In this document: positions 1 to 5,944 of the stretch, one piece after another
Layout of the letters: the number at the start of each line of letters is the position of its first letter
Position numbering within the stretch: position 1 is the first letter of the stretch
Assembly: GCA_031272375.1 (NCBI GenBank)
Contig: JAISTY010000179.1
Coordinates: 1 to 9,541 of the forward strand
Direction: 5' to 3'
DNA from: Opitutaceae bacterium
GTDB lineage: Bacteria; Verrucomicrobiota; Verrucomicrobiia; Opitutales; Opitutaceae
DNA: 9,541 bases
The notes under the pieces: generated by a model
Told to the model about the DNA's origin: nothing
Database searches by the model: none
Seen by the model: only the letters and a program-made list of their open reading frames with translations
Translations under genes and position numbers: made by a program

Positions 1-108
1 AAAATCAACATCGCCCACAGCGGCCCGATTGTCGCCGGCATGGTTCTCATCCTTGCCGCCGGCGAGGTCGTCATCCGCCGCTCCGAGCGACAAGCCGCCG
101 CCCGCTGA
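1..108 (+). CDS. C-terminal end of a membrane protein (partial, 5' end outside window)
   Basis: The frame is open from base 1 and ends at TGA 106-108, giving the last 35 residues of a protein that starts upstream. They contain one strongly hydrophobic stretch (IVAGMVLILAAGEVV) followed by a basic, polar tail (IRRSERQAAAR). This is the pattern of a final transmembrane helix with its C-terminus on the cytoplasmic side. There is a loose resemblance to the end of DUF2975 membrane proteins (hydrophobic helix, then AEVF-like and charged residues), but the fragment is too short to assign a family. The next gene starts 31 bases downstream, so the two may share a transcript. Codon use (GCC, CGC, ATC) matches the rest of the window. 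Confidence 0.6.
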   Translation, partial: KINIAHSGPIVAGMVLILAAGEVVIRRSERQAAAR

Positions 109-139
109 ACGCCCGCGGCCCCAAGCAACGCCAACCGCC

Positions 140-1861
140 ATGAACACCACCCACGCCACCACTCCGGCGCGCGCCCCCTTCGACGCCGTCTTCCACAACG
201 GCCGCGTCCTCGTCTCCGCCGCGCGCCCCGGCGCCACGCCCTCCGCCATCGCCGTCAGGGGCGGACGCGTCGCCGCCACCGGAACCGCCGCCGAACTCCT
301 CGCCGGCGCCGGCCCCGCCACCGAGACCGTTGACCTCGCCGGGCGCCTCCTGATGCCCGGGCTCATTGACGCCCACCTGCACCCGCTCTGGGGCGCCAAG
401 GCCCTCGCCAATCCCTCCCTCAACTACGAGCCGCTCACCGTCCCCCAAACCCTCGCGCGCCTCCGCAACATCCTCGACGCCGACCCCGGCGCGCCCGACG
501 ACCACTGGCTCGTCGTCCAGGGCTGGCTCCGGCTCGGCGGCTCCGACGTTGACCGCGACGACCTCGACAAGCTGCCCACGCGCCGCCCCATCCTGATTTT
601 CTCCAACGACTGCCACTCCGCCGCCCTCAACTCCCGCGCCCTCGACCGCCTCGGCATCAATGAAAACACCCCCGACGAACCCGACGGCACCATCGTCCGC
701 CGCCCCGGACGCCGCCCCGCCGGCCTCATCGAGGACGCCCCCGCCATGCGCCTCTTCGACCGCGTCACCCACCTCGCCCCGCAGGCCGCCGCGCGCCTCC
801 TCGAAAACGCCCAGCGCGCCCTCAACGCCCAAGGCGTCACCGCCGTTCTCGACGCCCGCGCCCTGCCGGAGCAGTTCGAGGCCTTCGCCCTCCTCCGCGC
901 CCAACGGCGTCTCACCCTGCGCGTCGCCGCCGCCGTCGAAATCCCGCCCACGCGCGTCAGGGACGTTTCCCAGGTCGAAAACGCCCTGCGCGAACTCGAC
1001 GTCTTCCGCGCCAAATACGCGCCCGTCCGCTGGGGCAACCCCGCGCCCGACCTCGCTGTCACGCATTCCAAATTCTTCGTTGACGGCATGCTGCCCAACA
1101 AGACCGCCTTCATGCGCCACCCTTATTTTGAGAACACCGGCGGCGCCGGGACGCCCGCGCTTCGCCAGACCGATTACCGGGCGCGGCCCTATTACACCGC
1201 CGCGCAGCTCGAGGCGCTTTTCAACGCCTCCGCCCGCCACGGCTTCCACCCGCACATGCACATCATCGCCGACGGCGCCGCCGACCTCACCCTCGACGCC
1301 CTTGAAAAAACGCGCGCCGCCCATCCGCGCCGCGATTTCCGCCCCTCAATGGCCCACAACGACCTCATGTCGCCCGACCTCTACGCCCGTTTCCGCGCCC
1401 TCGGCGTCATCGCCACCCTCTCCTACCAGTGGTGCGCCATGCCCGCCTCCATGTGGCCCCTGTTCCGCGACGTCACCGGCGACGAACGCTTCCACCGCGA
1501 CCTCGAAACCCACGGCAAATTCTTCGACGCCGGCGTCACCGTCGCCTACGGCAGCGACTGGCCCATAGACCCCTTGAACGAATGGTATAACCTGCAATGC
1601 GGCCTCACCCGCCGCATCGGCCCCGGACACCCGCGCCTCGACAGCGACCGCGACCTCACCGTCCCCGAAGTCCTCCGCTCCGCGACCCTCAACGCCGCCC
1701 GCCAGCTCGGACTCGAACGCCACATCGGCTCCCTCGAACCCGGCAAATACGCCGACTTCATCGTCCTCGACAGGGACGTCCTGAAAACGCCCCCGGAGTC
1801 CTTCGCCGAGACCAAAGTCCTCCGCACCGTCGTCGCCGGCAAAACCGTCCACGAAGCCTGA
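140..1861 (+). CDS. Amidohydrolase family 3 (YtcJ/NfdA-like) metal-dependent hydrolase
   Basis: The product has 573 residues, a normal length for the amidohydrolase_3 branch of the amidohydrolase superfamily. The N-terminal beta-sandwich segment (about residues 14-70) leads into the metal-binding HxH motif in GLIDAHLHP (H79, H81). Family landmarks follow in order: a SNDCHSAALNSRAL segment, GLIEDAPAM, KFFVDGM (K311, the probable metal-bridging lysine position), HPHMHIIADGA (H372/H374), AHND (H406), YGSDWPIDPLN with the expected metal-ligand aspartate D473, and a closing LEPGKYADFIVLD segment. The catalytic set looks intact. Relatives hydrolyse amide bonds such as N-substituted formamides, but the substrate cannot be read from sequence. 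No signal peptide is visible, so it is probably cytoplasmic. The frame stays open upstream to an ATG at 29, but that would overlap the preceding gene by 80 bases and add proline-rich residues foreign to the family, so ATG 140 is preferred. There is no Shine-Dalgarno sequence upstream. Confidence 0.9.
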   Translation: MNTTHATTPARAPFDAVFHNGRVLVSAARPGATPSAIAVRGGRVAATGTAAELLAGAGPATETVDLAGRLLMPGLIDAHLHPLWGAKALANPSLNYEPLTVPQTLARLRNILDADPGAPDDHWLVVQGWLRLGGSDVDRDDLDKLPTRRPILIFSNDCHSAALNSRALDRLGINENTPDEPDGTIVRRPGRRPAGLIEDAPAMRLFDRVTHLAPQAAARLLENAQRALNAQGVTAVLDARALPEQFEAFALLRAQRRLTLRVAAAVEIPPTRVRDVSQVENALRELDVFRAKYAPVRWGNPAPDLAVTHSKFFVDGMLPNKTAFMRHPYFENTGGAGTPALRQTDYRARPYYTAAQLEALFNASARHGFHPHMHIIADGAADLTLDALEKTRAAHPRRDFRPSMAHNDLMSPDLYARFRALGVIATLSYQWCAMPASMWPLFRDVTGDERFHRDLETHGKFFDAGVTVAYGSDWPIDPLNEWYNLQCGLTRRIGPGHPRLDSDRDLTVPEVLRSATLNAARQLGLERHIGSLEPGKYADFIVLDRDVLKTPPESFAETKVLRTVVAGKTVHEA

Positions 1862-1913
1862 CGCCGCGCCGCGCACTCTTTTTCCCAACCACGACAACAA
1901 CCAACAGGATGTG

Positions 1914-1957
1914 CCCCCGCCAACGGGGGAAAGGGGGAATTGCCGTCCAGAGACGGC
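1914..1957. promoter_or_regulatory. Two tandem perfect stem-loops in the gap before the PEP-CTERM gene
   Basis: The 128-bp gap 1862-1989 holds two 6-bp perfect hairpins with 4-base loops: CCCCCG-CCAA-CGGGGG at 1914-1929 and GCCGTC-CAGA-GACGGC at 1942-1957. Neither is followed by a T-run on the + strand, so they are poor intrinsic terminators. They could be 5'-UTR structure for the downstream gene, mRNA end protection for the amidohydrolase, or part of a dispersed palindromic repeat. The remainder of the gap, including the AT-richer stretch at about 1959-1990, shows no convincing -35/-10 pair. Confidence 0.5.
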
Positions 1958-1989
1958 CACATCTTGCAAAATGACAACAGATTACAGAA

Positions 1990-4900
1990 ATGACGCACGA
2001 CAGGGGACAACCTGCCGGGAGGCCGCCTCCCGCCGCCGCCGCGCCCGCCGCCTTTTGGGGCGCGCTCCTCGGCGGCGCGTTCCTGTTCCCAAGTTGCCTG
2101 AACGCGCACAATTACATCGTCGCCGCCAACGTCACCGCAAACCTCAACACCGGCCACACTTACACACTCGTCAACACCGGCCTGCCGCCGTCCGATTACC
2201 CCATCAGCAACAACGGCGACATCAACCTCTGCAACGGCACGCGCATCAATGTCGCAACCACTTCCACCACAGGCGGCAACGGCTTTTACAATGCCTACGA
2301 CGCCTCCCTCAACATCTACGACCGCGGCACCTACAATTCCACAAACATTAGCGGAAACGGCATTTACAACTACTACACCAACTCGACCATCAACGTCACC
2401 GGCACGGGGCGGCTCTATTCGACGCTCACAGGTGGTTCGGGAAACGCGATTTACAACGGACGCCGCGCCTTCGTGTTCGCCTCCGGCGGCGGCTTGTTGG
2501 ACCTCGCCAACCGCGGCGGCAACGCCCTCTACAACTCGGCCAACGCCACCCTCGGCATCGCCAACGGCTCCCTCCTGAAAACAACAACCGACTACGGAAA
2601 CGGCATTTACAACATCGGCAACAACACCGCCTCCGCCTTCGTCCTCGTCGCCAACGCCACCTTCAACGGCACGCAAACCAGCGCGGCGCGCGGAAACATC
2701 ATCCTCAACCAGTTCCGCGGCTTCGTCATGGTCACGACGAACGCTTCCCTTAATCTCGTATCCAATGGCGGCAACGCGCTTTACAACAACAACGGAAGCG
2801 GCGGCGTCATGGTGGACAACTCGCGGATGAACGTCTCAACCAATTCGGGCATCGGCATTTACAACCACGGCTTTTTCAGCGCGGGCGGCGCCTCCGCGCT
2901 CACCGTCTCCGCCGCAGGCGGCGTCGGCATTTACAACTGCAACTACGGCAACGTGTTCCTTCAGGACACGGCGTCCCTGACCCTCCGGCTGAACGGCGCC
3001 TCCGCCGTCGGCTTCCTCAACGACGGCGCCGCCACCATGGTCAATGTCGGCATAAACTCGCGCATCATTTTGGACTCCAATGGATTTGACGGTGCCGTGG
3101 GCCTCCAACACCGAAGCGGATTCTTCCGCGTGGACGGACAGGTGTTGAACCGCGGCACCGTCTTGCTTCTCAACGACTTGCTATCCGGCACCGGCGGCGT
3201 CGTCTTCGACGGCGGCACTCTCGCCGGCACCGGCGGCGTGGACGCCACCTTGGGCATCACCCTTTCGCCGAATGGCTCAACCATCATCTCCCCAGGCGAT
3301 TACAACAACGTCACCCACCGCTCCGCCGTCGGCTCCCTCACCGTCGGCGGTGCGCGCGACTGGAGCGCCGGTTTTGTTTATGATTGGCAATTCGATGCTT
3401 CCAGCGACACCCACGACAGCCTCCTCTTCGACGGCACGCTCCGGCTCGACGGCGCCTACACGCTTAACCTCAACGCCCTCAACGCCTCCCATTACACCGG
3501 CGTGCCCGGCAACCGCGCCTGGACGCTCCTCGACACCCAGGGCCTCACCCACGGCATAGGCACTTGGAACTTGTTAAACGCAAACAGCTTCCTGACGTCC
3601 CTGGGGCTTCAGGGAACTTTGCGGGTCGTGCCGGATGGCAATCGCGTTGTGCTGCAATTTGTTCCGGACTCCCTCGGCGATTACATCTGGCGCGCCACCA
3701 CCAACGGCGTCTGGAGTCAGCGCGCCAACTGGGAAAACAACGCCGTCCCCAACGGCCCCGGCGTCATTGTCTATTTCACTCGTAATCAAGGCGCAAGCGG
3801 CGGCGTCGTCACCGTTGACAGCCCGTCCGTCACCGTCGGCAGCCTCGTCATCGGCAGCGAAAACGCCTCCGCTTCCGGCGGACGCCACCTCATTCAGGGA
3901 AACACCATTATCCTCAAGGACAACAACAGCTTCTCCAGCATCACGCACCTTGCCAACGCCAGCGCCGGCGACACCATCGCCAGCAACCTCACCTTTGAAA
4001 ACGAGGTCATCATCGCCACGCAAAGCGCGAACCCGTTTGAAATCACCGGAGTTATCAACGGCGCCGGCCACGGCCTCACCAAGCAGGGACCGGGCGACTT
4101 GATGCTGACGAACACCAACTCCTTGGGCGGCGGCAACTTGTCCGTGAATTGCGGCGGTCTCTTCCTCATCGGCGGCGGCTTGTCCGCCACATTGACAACC
4201 GTCTCCGCCACAGCCGTTTTCGGCGGCAACGGCACCTTGTCCGGCAACTTGCGCATGAGCGACTTCTCCTCCGCCTTGAAAATCCGCGGTCGCAAGGGCG
4301 GCCGCTGGCGCGAGAGTTTTAAGATAAACGGCAACTTGTTCGCGGACAATGGCTTCACTCTCGACCTCTCCGCCGATTTCTCGAACGTCCACGTTTCCGG
4401 CCCCCAGCTTTTCAGCGCCGCCTTCACCGATTGGCTTCACCTCGACGGCAACTTGTCCGCCCTCGCCGCCGCCCATTTCACCGTGAACCTCCACAACCTC
4501 GGCGGCAGCGTGAACATCTTTGATTGGTCCCTCCACAGCGACCCAAACAGCGAGGTTGCCTTCCGCCTCTTCACGGTCACCGGCACGGGCGACTTTGACG
4601 ACACCCATTGGAGCCTCGGCAACTGGACCAACCCCGGCTGGAGCCTGCGCTGGATGGACGACGCGCAGGGCCGCCACACCCTTTGGCTCTTTTACGCCAA
4701 CCCCGTCCGCATCCCGGAACCGCCAACGCTCGCCCTCGCGCTCGGCCTCCTCGCGGCCGTTTGCGCCGCCGCCCTCCACACCGGACACCGCCGCAAGACA
4801 ACCTGCCGCCGCGAAATGCGCCGCCGCAATTTCGGAAATTTATCCGTGCAATCCGCCGCCCCCTCCCTTTGCTCCGCCCCTCACGCCTCCCGCTCCCATC

Positions 4901-5037
4901 CGTCATGCGCATCCTCACCGGCATCCAGCCTTCGGGCACCTTACACATTGGCAACTACTTCGGCGCCCTCAAACCCGCCGTCGAACTCCAGCGACGCGGC
5001 CCCTGCACCTACTTCATCGCCGACTACCACTCCATGA
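1990..5037 (+). CDS. Exported beta-helix repeat protein with autotransporter-type repeat and PEP-CTERM sorting signal
   Basis: The product has 1015 residues. A proline/alanine-rich N-terminus leads to a hydrophobic core (about residues 20-33) and a likely signal-peptidase site after LNA (A39). Residues about 95-373 form degenerate beta-strand repeats around GxGIYN. Residues about 563-597 hold the W-x-NWxxNxxP pattern common in such Verrucomicrobiota surface proteins. Residues about 687-730 match the autotransporter-associated beta-strand repeat (GxGLTKQGPGDLMLTNTNS, then a glycine-rich turn and GGLFL). A PEP-CTERM tail follows: PEP at 909-911, a hydrophobic helix at 913-929 and a basic HRRK at 933-936. 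Such proteins are known to be exported and then processed by an exosortase. No outer-membrane barrel is present, so it is not a classical autotransporter. The frame continues 79 residues past HRRK and ends 133 bases inside trpS, which is unusual. ATG 1990 is the only usable start and has no Shine-Dalgarno sequence. Function is probably surface or adhesin-like (inference). Confidence 0.85.
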   Translation: MTHDRGQPAGRPPPAAAAPAAFWGALLGGAFLFPSCLNAHNYIVAANVTANLNTGHTYTLVNTGLPPSDYPISNNGDINLCNGTRINVATTSTTGGNGFYNAYDASLNIYDRGTYNSTNISGNGIYNYYTNSTINVTGTGRLYSTLTGGSGNAIYNGRRAFVFASGGGLLDLANRGGNALYNSANATLGIANGSLLKTTTDYGNGIYNIGNNTASAFVLVANATFNGTQTSAARGNIILNQFRGFVMVTTNASLNLVSNGGNALYNNNGSGGVMVDNSRMNVSTNSGIGIYNHGFFSAGGASALTVSAAGGVGIYNCNYGNVFLQDTASLTLRLNGASAVGFLNDGAATMVNVGINSRIILDSNGFDGAVGLQHRSGFFRVDGQVLNRGTVLLLNDLLSGTGGVVFDGGTLAGTGGVDATLGITLSPNGSTIISPGDYNNVTHRSAVGSLTVGGARDWSAGFVYDWQFDASSDTHDSLLFDGTLRLDGAYTLNLNALNASHYTGVPGNRAWTLLDTQGLTHGIGTWNLLNANSFLTSLGLQGTLRVVPDGNRVVLQFVPDSLGDYIWRATTNGVWSQRANWENNAVPNGPGVIVYFTRNQGASGGVVTVDSPSVTVGSLVIGSENASASGGRHLIQGNTIILKDNNSFSSITHLANASAGDTIASNLTFENEVIIATQSANPFEITGVINGAGHGLTKQGPGDLMLTNTNSLGGGNLSVNCGGLFLIGGGLSATLTTVSATAVFGGNGTLSGNLRMSDFSSALKIRGRKGGRWRESFKINGNLFADNGFTLDLSADFSNVHVSGPQLFSAAFTDWLHLDGNLSALAAAHFTVNLHNLGGSVNIFDWSLHSDPNSEVAFRLFTVTGTGDFDDTHWSLGNWTNPGWSLRWMDDAQGRHTLWLFYANPVRIPEPPTLALALGLLAAVCAAALHTGHRRKTTCRREMRRRNFGNLSVQSAAPSLCSAPHASRSHPSCASSPASSLRAPYTLATTSAPSNPPSNSSDAAPAPTSSPTTTP
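2016..2032. promoter_or_regulatory. Stem-loop just inside the PEP-CTERM coding start
   Basis: CGGGAGG (2016-2022), loop CCG, CCTCCCG (2026-2032) form a perfect 7-bp GC-rich stem starting 26 bases after the A of the ATG. In an mRNA it would lie at or just beyond the ribosome footprint, so it could influence translation initiation. It directly follows a copy of the GACAACCYGCCG motif (2006-2017). Confidence 0.4.
2272..3111 (+). repeat. Protein-level tandem repeat, consensus GxGIYN, period about 26 residues
   Basis: Eleven successive units lie within the PEP-CTERM protein. The codon for the Tyr-equivalent position starts at 2287, 2365, 2452, 2530, 2608, 2704, 2782, 2860, 2932, 3016 and 3106. 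Spacings are 26, 29, 26, 26, 32, 26, 26, 24, 28 and 30 residues. The best units read GNGFYN, GNGIYN, GNAIYN, GNALYN, GNGIYN, GNALYN, GIGIYN and GVGIYN. The last two are degenerate (VGFLN, VGLQH). Each motif is followed by alternating hydrophobic/polar strand-like stretches, as in right-handed beta-helix coils. At DNA level the 12-mer GGCATTTACAAC is exact at 2359, 2602, 2854 and 2926. Confidence 0.8.
4048..4179 (+). other. Autotransporter-associated beta-strand repeat (PATR-like) within the PEP-CTERM protein
   Basis: About residues 687-730 read as INGAGHGLTKQGPGDLMLTN, then a variable turn, then a GGG-rich strand and GGLFLIGG. This matches the known passenger-associated repeat pattern (GxGxLTKxGxGxLxLxGxNxYxGGTxVxxGxLxL). 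It is the only clear copy. Later glycine/leucine segments (GNLS-type, 4230-4460) may be degenerate copies. Confidence 0.7.
4708..4797 (+). other. PEP-CTERM sorting signal (exosortase recognition tail)
   Basis: It encodes RIPEPPTLALALGLLAAV, then CAAALHTG and the basic HRRK. The PEP triplet is at residues 909-911, the hydrophobic helix at 913-929 and the basic stop-transfer residues at 933-936. In the family this tail lies at the extreme C-terminus. Here the reading frame stays open for another 79 codons. No exosortase gene is present in the window. Confidence 0.8.
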
Positions 5038-5873
5038 CGTCGCTGACCGACGCCGCCGCCCGCCGCCTCAACTGCCGCAACGTCGCCCTCGACTGGCTCG
5101 CCTGCGGCCTCGACCCCGCCGCCTCCATCCTCTTCCGCCAGTCCGACGTCCCCGAAGTCTGCGAACTCTCCTGGATCCTCGGCACCCTCACACCCATGGG
5201 CCTCCTCGAACGCGCCCATTCCTACAAGGACAAAACCGCCCGCGGCCTCTCCCCCAACTTCGGCCTCTTCGCCTACCCAGTCCTCATGGCCGCCGACATC
5301 CTCCTCTACGACACCGACCTCGTCCCCGTCGGCCGCGACCAGAAACAACACGTCGAAATGACCCGCGACATCGCCCTCAAATTCAACGCCGCCTACGGCG
5401 ACTCCCTCGTCATCCCTCAACCCGAAATCCGCGACACCACCGCCGTCGTCCCCGGCCTCGACGGACAAAAAATGAGCAAGTCCTACGGCAACACCCTCGA
5501 AATCTTCGCCGACGAGAAAACCGCCCGCAAAAAAATCATGTCCATCGTCATGGACAGCCGCTCCCCCGCCGAACCCAAGCCCGACGCCGCCCAAAACCTC
5601 GCCATCCGCCTCCTCCGCCTCCTCGCCCCGCGACAAGTCGCCGACGAGACCGAAAACCGCCTCCGCGAGGGCGGCCTCGGCTACGGCGACCTCAAAAAAA
5701 CCCTCTTCGCCCACTACTGGGAACACTTCGCCCCCTACCGCGAAAAACGCGCCGAACTCGCCGCCGACCCCGCCACCGTTGACACCATCCTCGCCGACGG
5801 CGCCGCCCGCGCCCGCCAGACCGCCGCCAAAGTCCTCGACCGCGTGCGCAAGGCTTGCGGTCTCGGAAAATAG
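4905..5873 (+). CDS. trpS: Tryptophanyl-tRNA synthetase
   Basis: The product has 322 residues, close to the usual 325-340 for bacterial TrpRS. It charges tRNA-Trp with tryptophan in the cytoplasm (class Ic synthetase). The sequence opens with MRILTGIQPSGTLHIGNYFG, which carries the HIGH-class motif as HIGN (residues 14-17). The second ATP-binding signature KMSKS is exact at residues 189-193. Between them are the family blocks YFIADYHSMTSL, LGTLTPMGLLERAHSYKDK and GRDQKQHVEMTRDIA. ATG 4905 is chosen because the family begins right at this point. The frame is open upstream to an ATG at 4608, but that extension is low-complexity Arg/Pro. The start lies 133 bases inside the frame of the preceding gene, with no Shine-Dalgarno sequence. 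A promoter, if present, must lie within the PEP-CTERM coding region. The gene appears complete and functional. Confidence 0.96.
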   Translation: MRILTGIQPSGTLHIGNYFGALKPAVELQRRGPCTYFIADYHSMTSLTDAAARRLNCRNVALDWLACGLDPAASILFRQSDVPEVCELSWILGTLTPMGLLERAHSYKDKTARGLSPNFGLFAYPVLMAADILLYDTDLVPVGRDQKQHVEMTRDIALKFNAAYGDSLVIPQPEIRDTTAVVPGLDGQKMSKSYGNTLEIFADEKTARKKIMSIVMDSRSPAEPKPDAAQNLAIRLLRLLAPRQVADETENRLREGGLGYGDLKKTLFAHYWEHFAPYREKRAELAADPATVDTILADGAARARQTAAKVLDRVRKACGLGK

Positions 5874-5944
5874 CCCTTCATTCCCGCCCTTCGCAACGCG
5901 CCCCGACGGACGCCGCGCCCGCACCAACACACCCGACTTCAAGC
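5874..5944. other. Short gap between trpS and the next gene
   Basis: There are 71 bases between the TAG of trpS and the preferred GTG start. I see no hairpin with a T-run and no clear promoter. The frame of the next gene is open through this gap back to an ATG at 5855, so a longer N-terminus is possible though less likely. Confidence 0.4.

Noticed and set aside
29..139. Longer amidohydrolase start at ATG 29
   Set aside because: It would overlap the end of the preceding gene and adds Pro/Ser-rich residues not expected in the family. ATG 140 fits the spacing and the family N-terminus.
1959..1990. Sigma-70-like promoter from TTGCAA at 1964
   Set aside because: At a 17-base spacing the -10 would fall at about the start codon, and the TTAC-containing candidate is only about 10 bases away.
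2083..2109. Lipoprotein signal in the PEP-CTERM protein (FPSC)
   Set aside because: Phe-Pro-Ser before Cys is not a lipobox. A signal-peptidase I site after LNA fits better.
4608..4904. N-terminal extension of trpS back to an upstream ATG
   Set aside because: The extra 99 residues are low-complexity Arg/Pro and overlap the PEP-CTERM coding region. TrpRS family sequence begins exactly at ATG 4905.
5855..5944. ATG 5855 as the start of the FGE-domain protein
   Set aside because: It overlaps trpS and adds 30 residues with no recognisable feature. GTG 5945 directly precedes a lysine-rich signal-anchor N-terminus. It is not fully excluded.
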